64,000 nt of DNA from positions 62,001 through 126,000 of the forward strand of contig NZ_FTMZ01000006.1 in NCBI RefSeq assembly GCF_900156335.1, read 5' to 3'. Positions 7,910-16,333 of this stretch are shown piece after piece. The stretch is from Sphaerotilus natans (GTDB lineage Bacteria; Pseudomonadota; Gammaproteobacteria; Burkholderiales; Burkholderiaceae_C). The position numbers were made by a program, and so were the translations under genes. The notes under the pieces were generated by a model. It had not been told where the DNA came from. It saw nothing but the letters and a program-made list of their open reading frames with translations, and made no database searches. Every line of letters starts with the position of its first letter. The first letter of the stretch is position 1.

Positions 7910-9216
7910 ACGCCACGCCCCTCTGGCTGCAGATCGACGAGACGCACGACCCGGCGCTGCAGAGCTGGGTCGCCTCGGCCAACGATCCGGCCACCGATTT
8001 CCCGATCCAGAACCTGCCCTTTGGGCGCTTTCGCGAGCCGCGCGACGGCGACTGGCGCATCGGCGTGGCCATCGGCGACCAGGTGCTGGACCTGCGCCGC
8101 GCCCGCCTGATCGACAGCGCCGACATGAACCGGCTGATGCGGCTGGCCCCGGAGCCGCGCCACGCGCTGCGTCTGGCGCTGTCGCGCGGCCTGCGCGAGG
8201 GCAGCGCAAGCCAGGCGGCCTGGACCGAGGCGCTGGTGCCGATGAGCCAGGTCGAGCTGGGCCTGCCCTGCCAGGTCGGCGACTACACCGACTTCTACAT
8301 CGGCATCCACCACGCCACCCGCGTCGGGCGCCTGTTCCGGCCAGACAATCCGCTGCTGCCCAACTACAAGTGGGTGCCGATCGGCTACCACGGCCGCGCC
8401 TCCTCGCTGATCCCCAGCGGCCAGGATTTCCGCCGGCCGAACGGCCAGTCGATGCCGCCGGGCGCCACCGAGCCGCGCTTCGGCCCCTGCCAGCGCCTGG
8501 ACCACGAGCTGGAGCTGGGCGTGCTGATCGGCCGGCCGAACGTGATGGGCGAGCCCATCCCGATCGAGCGCGCCGAGGAGCATGTCTTCGGACTGACGCT
8601 GTTCAACGACTGGTCGGCGCGCGACGTGCAGGCCTGGGAATACCAGCCGCTCGGCCCCTTCCTGTCGAAGAACTTCGCCAGCACGCTCTCGCCGTGGGTG
8701 GTGACGCTGGAGGCGCTGGCGCCTTTCCGCCAGCCCTTCACCCGGCCCGAGGGCGACCCGGCGCCGCTGCCTTACCTCGACTCGGCGCAGCAGCGCGCCT
8801 CGGGCGCGATCGACATCGGCCTGGAGGTGCACCTGCAGACCGCCGCGATGGCCGAGCGCGGCCAGGCGCCGGCGCGCATCGCCCGCTCCAACTTCGCCTC
8901 GGCCGCCTACTGGACGATCGCGCAGCTGGTGGCGCACCACACGGTGGGCGGCTGCAACCTGCAGCCGGGCGATCTGTTCGGCACCGGCACGCTCTCCGGC
9001 CCCGGCGAGGGGGAGGGCGGCTCGATGCTGGAGCTGACCGAGGGCGGCAAGCGTGCCCTGGAGCTGCCCGGCGGCGAGACCCGCACCTTCCTGCAGGACG
9101 GCGACACCGTCATCCTGAAGGCGCGCTGCGAACGCGCGGGGGCCCGCGCCATCGGCTTCGGCGACTGCCGCAGCACCGTCCTGCCGGCGCCCGGCCTGGC
9201 CCCGGCCGCAGTTTGA
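7906..9216 (+). CDS. fahA: Fumarylacetoacetase (FAH family)
   Basis: Hydrolyses a beta-diketo acid such as fumarylacetoacetate to fumarate plus acetoacetate in the cytosol. The 436-residue length is that of full two-domain FAH. It shows the catalytic/metal region DFYIGIHHATRVGRLFRP, the highly conserved GYHGRASSLIPSG and the metal-binding LFNDWSARDVQAWEYQPLGP. Homogentisate dioxygenase and maleylacetoacetate isomerase are absent nearby. A tyrosine-pathway gene (hpd) lies 4 kb downstream in another operon, so it may serve tyrosine or a parallel aromatic route. Its stop codon lies inside a palindrome. Confidence 0.93.
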   Translation: MNATPLWLQIDETHDPALQSWVASANDPATDFPIQNLPFGRFREPRDGDWRIGVAIGDQVLDLRRARLIDSADMNRLMRLAPEPRHALRLALSRGLREGSASQAAWTEALVPMSQVELGLPCQVGDYTDFYIGIHHATRVGRLFRPDNPLLPNYKWVPIGYHGRASSLIPSGQDFRRPNGQSMPPGATEPRFGPCQRLDHELELGVLIGRPNVMGEPIPIERAEEHVFGLTLFNDWSARDVQAWEYQPLGPFLSKNFASTLSPWVVTLEALAPFRQPFTRPEGDPAPLPYLDSAQQRASGAIDIGLEVHLQTAAMAERGQAPARIARSNFASAAYWTIAQLVAHHTVGGCNLQPGDLFGTGTLSGPGEGEGGSMLELTEGGKRALELPGGETRTFLQDGDTVILKARCERAGARAIGFGDCRSTVLPAPGLAPAAV

Positions 9217-9228
9217 ACGTTCAAACTG
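9209..9228. repeat. Palindromic gene-end repeat, copy 1
   Basis: Perfect palindrome CAGTTTGAACGTTCAAACTG around the 16-base core GTTTGAACGTTCAAAC (9211-9226). The TGA at 9214-9216 ends fahA on the plus strand. The symmetric TGA at 9221-9223 ends the convergent LysR gene on the minus strand. Both genes therefore finish with GTT-TGA inside one element. Confidence 0.95.
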
Positions 9229-10138
9229 GCGCTCGGCCCGGTGCGGCCGCCTGCTCGCGCAGGTGGTCGACGAACTGCCGCGCCGCCACCGACAGGCCGC
9301 GGTAGGAGCGCATGCACAGCACGAACTGGCGCCGCGCCCAGGCGTCGCTCAGCGGCCGGGTCACCAGCCCGAGCGACTGCACCTGCGTCGTCACCGCCTC
9401 GCGCGGCAGCAGCGCGATGCCCAGCCGCGCGGCCACAAGCCGGCAGGCCGCGTCCACGCCCGACACCCGGATGCGCTGGCGCAGCGTGCCGCCGGCCTCC
9501 TCGGCATAGCGCTGCATCCGCCGCTCCATCAGCGACGGCGCCACGCAGATCATCTCGTGGCCCAGCGTCTCGGCGAAGGCGATCGGCCCGGTCTCGCGCA
9601 CCAGCGGATGCGAGGCCTCGGCCACCAGATGCACGCAGTCGCTGCGGTAGGGGTCGCTCTCCAGACCCTTGAGGTCGGCCACATCCCACAGCACGCCGAA
9701 GTCGGCCGCGCCCTCGTGCACCCCACGCACGATCTCGGCGCTGATCTTCTCCTCCAGCCCGACCCGCAGCTGCGGATGCCGCGCCAGGAAGTCGCCCAGG
9801 TCCTCGGCCAGGAATTCCGCCAGCGCCGACAGGCTGGCCAGCACCTGCACGCTGCCCTGCACGCCCGTGGTGAACTCGCCCAGCTCGGCGTGGGTGCGCT
9901 CCATGCGGCCGAGGATGTCGCGCGCCTGGCGCAGCAGCACCTCGCCCGCCGGCGTGGGCTCGAAGCGGCCGCGGCTGCGCATCAGCAGCGGCAGGCCGAG
10001 CTGATCCTCCAGCAAGGCCAGCCGCTTGCTGATCGCCGAGGGCACGATGGCCGCGCGCTCGGCGGCGCGCACCATGTTGCCCTCCTCGCAGACGATGGCG
10101 AACAGGTGCAGCGAGACCGGATCCAGCAGGCGCTTCAT
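9221..10138 (-). CDS. LysR-family transcriptional regulator
   Basis: The protein has 305 residues. The N-terminal winged helix-turn-helix is clear (VCEEGNMVRAAERAAIVPSA, then ISKRLALLEDQLGLPLLMR, residues about 18-58), followed by a substrate-binding co-inducer domain. The start at 10138 is the LysR-typical MKRLLDPVSLHLFAIV. It is divergent from the HMG-CoA-lyase-like gene at 10262 with a 123-base gap holding dyads, so it probably regulates the 10.3-15.1 kb operon. Its 3' end is fused to the palindromic repeat shared with fahA. Confidence 0.92.
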   Translation of the reverse strand: MKRLLDPVSLHLFAIVCEEGNMVRAAERAAIVPSAISKRLALLEDQLGLPLLMRSRGRFEPTPAGEVLLRQARDILGRMERTHAELGEFTTGVQGSVQVLASLSALAEFLAEDLGDFLARHPQLRVGLEEKISAEIVRGVHEGAADFGVLWDVADLKGLESDPYRSDCVHLVAEASHPLVRETGPIAFAETLGHEMICVAPSLMERRMQRYAEEAGGTLRQRIRVSGVDAACRLVAARLGIALLPREAVTTQVQSLGLVTRPLSDAWARRQFVLCMRSYRGLSVAARQFVDHLREQAAAPGRAPV

Positions 10139-10154
10139 GGTGTCTCTCCGGATT

Positions 10155-10203
10155 CCGGGCAAACCCGGATAAAAAGTTCCAATTGGGAAATTATCACCTT
10201 CCC
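10155..10203. promoter_or_regulatory. LysR/HMGL divergent control region
   Basis: The gap between divergent genes holds an inverted repeat CCGGG-CAAA-CCCGG (10155-10168), the dyad TTCCAATTGGGAA (10177-10189), and a second pairing of GGGAA with TTCCC nine bases apart (10185-10203). The stretch is AT-rich compared with its surroundings. This is a plausible LysR recognition and activation pair; no promoter hexamers are assigned. Confidence 0.5.
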
Positions 10204-10261
10204 AAATACCGCCAAAGCACGAACAGGAATTCCATAGCATCGATGCCATTGCTGGAGATCG

Positions 10262-11212
10262 ATGTCCATGAACTTTCCGTCTTCCCTGCCCGCGCGGGCC
10301 GTCATCCGAGAGGTCGGCCTGCGCGATGGCCTGCAGAGCATCCGCACCCTGGTGCCGACCGCGCACAAGATCGAATGGGTGCGCGCCGCACACGCCGCCG
10401 GCCAGCGCGAGATCGAGGTCGGCTCCTTCGTGCCGCCCAGGCTGCTGCCGCAGCTGGCCGACACCGCCGAGGTGCTGGCCTTCGCCAAGACACTGCCGGG
10501 CCTGCGGGCCTCGGTGCTGGTGCCCAATCTGAAGGGCGCCGAGCGGGCGATCGCGCAGGGCGCCGACCTGATGATCCTGCCGCTGTCGGCCAGCCATGCC
10601 CACAGCCTGGCCAATCTGCGCAAGACGCCCGACGAGGTGGTGGCCGAACTGGCGCGCATCCGCGCCGCGCGGGATGCCGCCGGCTCGTCCTGCCTGATCG
10701 AGGGCGGCGTCGGCACCGCCTTCGGCTGCACGATCCAGGGCGAAGTCAAGCCGGCCGAGGTGCTGCGGCTGATGCAGGCGCTGCTGGACGCCGGCGCCGA
10801 CCGCGTCAGCCTGGCCGACACCGTCGGCTGGGCCGATCCGGCCGCCGTGGCGCGGCTGTGCGAGCAGGCGCTGCGCCTGGCGGGCGAGCGCTTCTGCTGC
10901 GGCCACTTCCACGACACCCGCGGCCTGGCGCTGGCCAATGTGCACGCGGCGCTGCAGCAGGGTGTCGCCCGCTTCGATGCCTCGCTGGCCGGCATCGGCG
11001 GCTGCCCGCACGCCCCCGGCGCCAGCGGCAACGCCACCACCGAGGATCTGGCCTTCATGCTGGAGTCGATGGGCATCGACACCGGCCTGGACCTGGAGGC
11101 GCTGCTCGCGCTGCGCCGGCAGGTCGCCGGCTGGATCGAGGGCGAGCCCACCCACGGCAGCCTCTGGCGCGCCGGCCTGCCGTCCACCTTCGCCCGCCGC
11201 GCCGCGCGCTGA
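10262..11212 (+). CDS. Hydroxymethylglutaryl-CoA lyase-like enzyme
   Basis: TIM-barrel HMGL-like carbon-carbon lyase of 316 residues. Family landmarks are EVGLRDGLQS at the N-terminus (catalytic Arg-Asp), GHFHDTRG (metal-binding His residues) and GIGGCPHAPGASGN carrying the catalytic Cys. It would cleave a 3-hydroxy-3-methyl acyl-CoA to acetyl-CoA plus a keto acid. It is followed by a type III CoA-transferase that could make its substrate, so the true substrate may be an HMG or citramalate analogue. ATG 10262 and 10268 are both possible; GGAG at 10254 favours the second slightly. Confidence 0.87.
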   Translation: MSMNFPSSLPARAVIREVGLRDGLQSIRTLVPTAHKIEWVRAAHAAGQREIEVGSFVPPRLLPQLADTAEVLAFAKTLPGLRASVLVPNLKGAERAIAQGADLMILPLSASHAHSLANLRKTPDEVVAELARIRAARDAAGSSCLIEGGVGTAFGCTIQGEVKPAEVLRLMQALLDAGADRVSLADTVGWADPAAVARLCEQALRLAGERFCCGHFHDTRGLALANVHAALQQGVARFDASLAGIGGCPHAPGASGNATTEDLAFMLESMGIDTGLDLEALLALRRQVAGWIEGEPTHGSLWRAGLPSTFARRAAR

Positions 11213-11243
11213 CGCCGCCCCCTCCCCCTTTTCACGAGCCGTC

Positions 11244-12392
11244 ATGACCGACACAGCTTCCGCTTCCTCACTGCCGCTGGCCGGCATCCGCGTCATCGAA
11301 TTCACCCACATGGTGATGGGCCCGACCTGCGGCATGATCCTGGCCGACCTCGGCGCCGAGGTCATCAAGGTCGAGCCGCCCGGCGGGGACAAGACCCGCC
11401 GCCTGCCCGGCCTGGGCATGGGCTTCTTCCGCACCTTCAACCGCAACAAGAAAAGTGTGGTGCTGGACGTGCAGACGCCCGCCGGGCTCGAATCGGCGCG
11501 TGCGCTGGTGGCCAGCGCCGACGTGGTGCTGGAGAACTTCCGCCCCGGCCTGATGGCGAAGCTGGGCCTGGACTACGCCACGCTCTCGGCCGAGCACCCG
11601 GCGCTGATCTACGCCTCGCACAAGGGCTTCCTGCCCGGCCCGTATGAAAAGCGCCTGGCGCTCGACGAGGTGGTGCAGAACATGGCCGGCCTCACCTACA
11701 TGACCGGCCCCAAGGGCCGCCCGCTGCGCGCGGGCACCTCGGTCAACGACATCATGGGCGGCATGTTCGCCGCCATCGGCGTGCTGGCCGCGCTGCAGGA
11801 GCGCGCCCGCACCGGCCGTGGCCAGGAGATCCAGAGCGCGCTGTTCGAGAACTGCTGCCTGCTCGCCGCCCAGCACATGATGCAGTTCCAGATGTCGGGC
11901 GAGGTGCCGCCGCCCTTCCCCTCGCGCGTGTCGGCCTGGAGCGTCTACGACACCTTCACGCTGGCGGGCGACGAGCAGCTCTTCATCGGCGCCGTCAGCG
12001 ACAAGCAGTTCGAGGCGCTGTGCCAGGTGCTCGGCCGCGACGACCTGCGGACTGACCCGCAGATGGCCACCAACGCGCTGCGTGTCGAGCGCCGGCCCGA
12101 GCTGGTGCGCACGCTGGGCGAGACGCTGGCCTCGGTGCAGGCCGAGGCGCTGGTGCCCCGGCTGGAGGCCGCCGGCATCCCCTACGCGCCGGTGGTTCGC
12201 CCGGATCAGCTGGTCGAGGACCCGCACCTGATCGCCAGCGGCGGCCTGGTCGACATGGTCAACGACGACGACAGCACCAGCCAGGTGGTGCTGCTGCCGC
12301 TGCTGCTGGGCGGACGCCGCCCCGGCGTGCGCATGAAGCTGCCGGCCATCGGCGAACACACCCAAGAAGTGCTCGGCAGCCTGCCGCGCTGA
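11244..12392 (+). CDS. CaiB/BaiF (type III) CoA-transferase
   Basis: The protein has 382 residues. It opens with PLAGIRVIEFTHMVMGPTCG and has VIKVEPPGGDKTR; the catalytic Asp lies in AGTSVNDIMGGMFAAIGVL, as in formyl-CoA and carnitine CoA-transferases. It would move CoA between carboxylic acids, with succinyl- or acetyl-CoA as usual donors. The gene sits 31 bases after the lyase and before a Bug receptor, forming an uptake, activation and cleavage set. The ATG at 11244 is the first plausible start; the frame is open upstream but overlaps the lyase. Confidence 0.9.
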   Translation: MTDTASASSLPLAGIRVIEFTHMVMGPTCGMILADLGAEVIKVEPPGGDKTRRLPGLGMGFFRTFNRNKKSVVLDVQTPAGLESARALVASADVVLENFRPGLMAKLGLDYATLSAEHPALIYASHKGFLPGPYEKRLALDEVVQNMAGLTYMTGPKGRPLRAGTSVNDIMGGMFAAIGVLAALQERARTGRGQEIQSALFENCCLLAAQHMMQFQMSGEVPPPFPSRVSAWSVYDTFTLAGDEQLFIGAVSDKQFEALCQVLGRDDLRTDPQMATNALRVERRPELVRTLGETLASVQAEALVPRLEAAGIPYAPVVRPDQLVEDPHLIASGGLVDMVNDDDSTSQVVLLPLLLGGRRPGVRMKLPAIGEHTQEVLGSLPR

Positions 12393-12428
12393 GCGCCGAC
12401 CCCTGCACGACAACACCCGAAGACACGC

Positions 12429-13427
12429 ATGCCCACCCGATTCCTGTCCCGCCGCCGCATCCACCGCCTCGTGCTGGGCGCGACGCTGGCCGCCGGCGCC
12501 GCCCTGCTGCCGCCCGGCGCCCAGGCCCAGTCTGCCGCCCCGCTGCGGGTGATCCTGCCGATCGGCCCCGGCGCGGGCGTCGACGTGATCATCCGCTCGG
12601 TCCAGGGCGCGCTCAGCCGGGCGCTCGGCGGCCAGCCGGTGATCATCGAGAACCTGCCTGGCGCGGGCGGCATCACCGGCACGCAGGCGCTGGTCAAGGC
12701 CGCGCCGGACGGCAACACCATCGCCTTCATCTCGAACAACCACGCGGTCAACCCCAGCGTCTTCCCGAAGCTGCCCTACGACAGCCTGAACGACATCACC
12801 CCGATCAGCATCGTCGGCGGCTCGCCCTTCGTGCTGGTGGTCAATCCGGCCAAGGTGCCGGCCAGGACCGCGAAGGAACTGCAGACCTTCCTGAAGGCCA
12901 AGCCCGACGCGCTGAACTACGCCTCCTCGGGCAACGGCACCATCATCCATCTGGCCGGCGAGATGTTCGTCGATGCCGCCGGCGTGAAGATCCGCCACAT
13001 CCCGTACAAGGGCATGGGGCCGATGATCACCGACATCATCGCCGGCCAGGTCGAGATGGGCGTGGGCGCGCTGGGCGCGGTGCAGAACCACCTGCGCAGC
13101 GGCGCGCTGCGCGCCATCGGCGTGACGGGCCGGCAGCGTTCGGCCTCGCTGCCGGAGGTGCCCACGCTCGCCGAGCAGGGCTTCCCCGAGGTCGAGGTGT
13201 CGGGCTGGTTCGCCGCCATCGCCCCCAAGGGCCTGCCGCCCGCCCAGCTCAAGCGACTGCATGACGCGCTCGCCGTCGCCTTCAACGACCCCGAGGTCAA
13301 GGCCGGCTTCGCCAAGCGCGACGACCTGCTGATGCTGACCTCGCCCGAGGCCGCCGCCCAGTTCCTGCGCACCGAGCAGGAGCGCTACGGCCGCCTGGTG
13401 CGCAAGGCCGCCATCACCCTCGACTGA
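12429..13427 (+). CDS. Bug/TctC-family periplasmic solute-binding protein
   Basis: The protein has 332 residues and an Arg-rich signal peptide (SRRRIHRLVLGATLAAGAAL) with cleavage near AQAQS, residue about 35. The Bug pocket signature is VILPIGPGAGVDVIIRSVQG, then IIENLPGAGGITGTQ. This second Bug receptor of the window probably delivers the substrate of the CoA-transferase/lyase pair. No TctA or TctB gene is present here. Confidence 0.92.
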   Translation: MPTRFLSRRRIHRLVLGATLAAGAALLPPGAQAQSAAPLRVILPIGPGAGVDVIIRSVQGALSRALGGQPVIIENLPGAGGITGTQALVKAAPDGNTIAFISNNHAVNPSVFPKLPYDSLNDITPISIVGGSPFVLVVNPAKVPARTAKELQTFLKAKPDALNYASSGNGTIIHLAGEMFVDAAGVKIRHIPYKGMGPMITDIIAGQVEMGVGALGAVQNHLRSGALRAIGVTGRQRSASLPEVPTLAEQGFPEVEVSGWFAAIAPKGLPPAQLKRLHDALAVAFNDPEVKAGFAKRDDLLMLTSPEAAAQFLRTEQERYGRLVRKAAITLD

Positions 13428-13448
13428 AACCCACCGCCAGGAATTTCC

Positions 13449-14555
13449 ATGCCCGACCTCTTTGACAATCCCATGGGCCTCATGGGCTTCGAGTTCGTCG
13501 AGTTCGCCTCGCCCGTCGCGGGCGTGCTCGAGCCGCTGTTCGAGCGGATGGGCTTCTCGCTCGTCGCGCGCCACCGCTCGAAGGATGTGGTGCTCTATCG
13601 CCAGGGCGACATCAACTTCATCGTCAACCGCGAGCCGCGCAGCCTGGCGGGCTACTTCGCCGCCGAGCACGGGCCCTGCGCCTGCGCGATGGCCTTCCGG
13701 GTGAAGGACGCGCACCGGGCCTACGCCCGCGCGCTGGAGCTGGGCGCGCAGCCGGTGGACGTGCCCACCGGCCCGATGGAGCTGCGCCTGCCGGCCATCA
13801 AGGGCATCGGCGGCGCGCCGCTCTACCTGATCGACCGCTTCGAGGACGGCAAGAGCATCTACGACATCGACTTCGAGTTCCTGCCCGACTACCAGGCCTT
13901 CGAGCATCGCCATCCGGCTGGTCATGGCCTGCGCCTGATCGACCACCTGACGCACAACGTCTACCGCGGCCGCATGGCCTTCTGGGGCGGCTTCTACGAG
14001 AAGTTGTTCAACTTCCGCGAGATCCGCTACTTCGACATCCAGGGCGAATACACGGGCCTGACCAGCCGCGCGATGACCGCGCCCGACGGCCTGATCCGCA
14101 TCCCGCTCAACGAGGACGCGGGGCGCGGCACCGGCCAGGGCGGCCAGATCGAGGAGTTCCTGATGCAGTTCAACGGCGAGGGCATCCAGCACATCGCCCT
14201 GCTGACGGACGATCTGGTGGCGACGGTGGACGCGCTGCAGCTGGCCGGCGTGCCGCTGATGACCGCGCCCAACGACGTGTACTACGAGATGCTGGGCGAG
14301 CGCCTGCCCGGCCACGGCGTGCCGGTGGCCGACCTGCAGGCACGCGGCATCCTGCTCGACGGCTCGACCGCCGGCGACTCGCCGCGCCTGCTGCTGCAGA
14401 TCTTCAGCCAGACGCTGCTGGGCCCGGTGTTCTTCGAGTTCATCGAGCGCCGCGCCGACGAGGGCTTCGGCGAGGGCAACTTCAAGGCGCTGTTCGAGTC
14501 GCTCGAACGCGACCAGATCCGCCGCGGCGCGCTGGCGGCCGAGGAGCTCGCATGA
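13449..14555 (+). CDS. hpd: 4-hydroxyphenylpyruvate dioxygenase
   Basis: Converts 4-hydroxyphenylpyruvate and O2 to homogentisate in tyrosine catabolism. The 368-residue sequence follows Pseudomonas-type HPPD along its whole length, from [16 protein letters not shown] to the conserved end [18 protein letters not shown]. Iron ligands are His in [13 protein letters not shown], His in [13 protein letters not shown] and Glu in [10 protein letters not shown]. Its place behind a CoA-transferase and Bug gene is unusual. Homogentisate dioxygenase is not in the window, but fahA at 7.9 kb would act later in the same pathway. The stop overlaps the next start (ATGA). Confidence 0.96.
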   Translation: MPDLFDNPMGLMGFEFVEFASPVAGVLEPLFERMGFSLVARHRSKDVVLYRQGDINFIVNREPRSLAGYFAAEHGPCACAMAFRVKDAHRAYARALELGAQPVDVPTGPMELRLPAIKGIGGAPLYLIDRFEDGKSIYDIDFEFLPDYQAFEHRHPAGHGLRLIDHLTHNVYRGRMAFWGGFYEKLFNFREIRYFDIQGEYTGLTSRAMTAPDGLIRIPLNEDAGRGTGQGGQIEEFLMQFNGEGIQHIALLTDDLVATVDALQLAGVPLMTAPNDVYYEMLGERLPGHGVPVADLQARGILLDGSTAGDSPRLLLQIFSQTLLGPVFFEFIERRADEGFGEGNFKALFESLERDQIRRGALAAEELA

Positions 14556-15091
14556 GCGGCTCCTACCGCCTGAACGGACAGGCGCCCCGGCTGGCCGCCG
14601 AGGTCTTCGTCGCGCCCGGTGCGCACCTGGTCGGGCAGGTGGAGATCGGGCAGGCGTCGAGCGTCTGGTTCGGCGCGGTGCTGCGGGGCGACAACGCGCC
14701 GATCACGCTGGGCGCGCGCTGCAATGTGCAGGAAGGCGCGGTGCTGCACACCGATCCCGGCTTCGCGCTGCAGATCGGCGACGAGGTCACCATCGGCCAC
14801 CAGGCCATGCTGCACGGCTGCCGCATCGGCGCGGGCTCGCTGATCGGCATCCAGGCGGTGGTGCTCAACGGCGCCGTCATCGGCGAGGAATGCCTGATCG
14901 GCGCCGGTGCGCTGGTGCCCGAGGGGCGCGAGTTCCCGCCGCGCTCGCTGATCCTGGGCACGCCGGCCAAGGTGGTGCGGCCGCTGACCGAGGCGGAAGT
15001 CGCCCGTCTGCGCCAGAGCGCGGCGCTCTACGCGGAGAAGGGCCGCCAGTTCGCCACCGGGCTGGAGCCGGAAGATGGACGGCTGGTTTGA
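14552..15091 (+). CDS. Gamma-carbonic anhydrase family protein
   Basis: Left-handed beta-helix hexapeptide-repeat protein of 179 residues (YrdA/PaaY/CaiE type). Repeats run from [20 protein letters not shown] through [20 protein letters not shown], with metal-ligand His in [16 protein letters not shown] and the same trimer pattern as Cam. Members hydrate CO2 or act as thioesterases in aromatic pathways (PaaY). The start overlaps the hpd stop, so translation is coupled. The final GTT-TGA lies in the palindromic repeat. Confidence 0.9.
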   Translation: MSGSYRLNGQAPRLAAEVFVAPGAHLVGQVEIGQASSVWFGAVLRGDNAPITLGARCNVQEGAVLHTDPGFALQIGDEVTIGHQAMLHGCRIGAGSLIGIQAVVLNGAVIGEECLIGAGALVPEGREFPPRSLILGTPAKVVRPLTEAEVARLRQSAALYAEKGRQFATGLEPEDGRLV

Positions 15092-15101
15092 ACGTTCAAA
15101 C
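15086..15101. repeat. Palindromic gene-end repeat, copy 2
   Basis: The 16-base core GTTTGAACGTTCAAAC is perfect; the flanking bases do not extend the dyad. The TGA at 15089-15091 is the stop codon of the gamma-carbonic anhydrase gene, in the same GTT-TGA phase as the other copies. Confidence 0.95.
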
Positions 15102-15217
15102 TTCGCTCGCCAGGAACATCTCCCACCCACCTCGACCGCTGAAACAAATCGCTGGCTTGTGGTGCCGGCGGCCCGGCGCAAGAATGCCCGATCCTGTCCC
15201 TGACGATTTCCTTGTCC

Positions 15218-16210
15218 ATGAAGACCTGCATTGTTGGCGCCGGCGCGATCGGCGGATTCCTCGGCGCGCGCCTGGCGGCGTCCGGCGTGCCCACCAGCGC
15301 CCTGGCGCGAGGCGCTACGCTGGCGGCCCTGAACGCCCACGGCTGGCGGCTCGACAGCGCCGACGCCAGCCTGCGCACCCAGGCCCCGGTAGCCGCCGCC
15401 AGCGACCGCGCCGAGGCGCTCGGCGTCCAGGATCTCGTCATCCTCGCGGTCAAGGCCCAGGCGCTGCCGGCCCTGGCGCCGCAGCTGGCCGCGCTGATCG
15501 GCCCCGACACGGTCGTGCTGACGATGATGAACGGCGTGCCCTGGTGGTTCTGCGCAGACCATCCGCAAGTGCCCGGCGGCCGGCTGGAAAGCGTCGATCC
15601 GGGCGGGGTGATCGCCGCGGCGCTGCCGGTGGCGCAGGTGCTCGGCGGCGTGGTCCATGCCAGCGCCGCCACCTCCGAGCCCGGCCGGGTGCAGCACCGC
15701 ATGGGCCGCGGCCTGATCGTCGGCGAGCCCGCCGGCGGCCCGAGCGCGCGCGCCGAGGCGGTGGGCGCGCTGCTGCGCCAGGCCGGCTTCGACACCACCG
15801 TGTCGGCCGACCTGCGCCGCGAGCTCTGGTACAAGCTCTGGGGCAACCTGACGATGAACCCGGTCAGCGCCCTCACCGGCGCGACCATCGATCAGGTGCT
15901 GGCCGATCCGCTGGTGCGCGAGTTCTGCAGCCGCGCGATGCGCGAGGCCGCGCTGATCGGCGAGCGCATCGGCTGCCCCATCGACCAGGGGCCGGAGGAG
16001 CGCCACGCGGTCACCGCAAGGCTGGGGGCTTTCCGCACCTCGATGCTGCAGGACGTGGACGCAGGCCGGCCGATCGAGCTCGATGCCATCGTCGGCGCGG
16101 TGCGCGAGATCGGCGGCCATGTGGGCATGGCCACGCCGTCGATCGACGCGCTGCTGGGGCTGGCGCGGCTGTTCGCGCGTCAGCGCGGGCTGTATCCGGC
16201 GCAAGGTTGA
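15218..16210 (+). CDS. 2-dehydropantoate 2-reductase family protein (PanE/ApbA)
   Basis: NADPH-dependent ketoacid reductase of 330 residues. The Rossmann motif is at the very start (CIVGAGAIGGFLGARLAASG). The C-terminal helical domain has the conserved catalytic-Lys region ELWYKLWGNLTMNPVSALTG. In panE the product is pantoate for CoA synthesis, but many Burkholderiales carry paralogues in catabolic clusters, so I give no symbol. The ATG at 15218 is preferred over an in-frame TTG two codons earlier. It stands alone, 117 bases before the ParB stop on the other strand. Confidence 0.88.
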   Translation: MKTCIVGAGAIGGFLGARLAASGVPTSALARGATLAALNAHGWRLDSADASLRTQAPVAAASDRAEALGVQDLVILAVKAQALPALAPQLAALIGPDTVVLTMMNGVPWWFCADHPQVPGGRLESVDPGGVIAAALPVAQVLGGVVHASAATSEPGRVQHRMGRGLIVGEPAGGPSARAEAVGALLRQAGFDTTVSADLRRELWYKLWGNLTMNPVSALTGATIDQVLADPLVREFCSRAMREAALIGERIGCPIDQGPEERHAVTARLGAFRTSMLQDVDAGRPIELDAIVGAVREIGGHVGMATPSIDALLGLARLFARQRGLYPAQG

Positions 16211-16253
16211 GCACATGGCTGAGCCTCGTGCTGGGCACGCCTCAATCAGAAAC

Positions 16254-16283
16254 GTCCAGGATTTACCCGGTTAAATCCTGGAC
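16254..16283. repeat. Inverted iteron pair downstream of parB
   Basis: Perfect 12-base arms GTCCAGGATTTA (16254-16265) and TAAATCCTGGAC (16272-16283) surround CCCGGT. Read on the plus strand, GTCCAGGATTTACCCGG matches the origin iterons at 18.9-19.1 kb. The iteron therefore also occurs, head-to-head, on the far side of parAB, between the panE-like gene and parB. Confidence 0.85.
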
Positions 16284-16312
16284 ACATTCGACTCCCTAGG
16301 AAAAACCCGGCA

Positions 16313-16333
16313 GGGGTGGAACGGTTCTACCCC
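16313..16333. repeat. Candidate parS site 2 (over the parB stop)
   Basis: Near-perfect dyad with GGGGTGGAAC on the left, one central base, and GTTCTACCCC on the right (one mismatch). It contains the parB stop codon and matches the perfect copy at 16509-16531. Paired dyads in and beside parB are a normal location for plasmid and chromid centromeres. Confidence 0.55.

Noticed and set aside
9221-11449. Long N-terminal extension of the LysR gene
   Set aside because: The LysR start at 10138 is canonical; the extension is antisense to the lyase gene.
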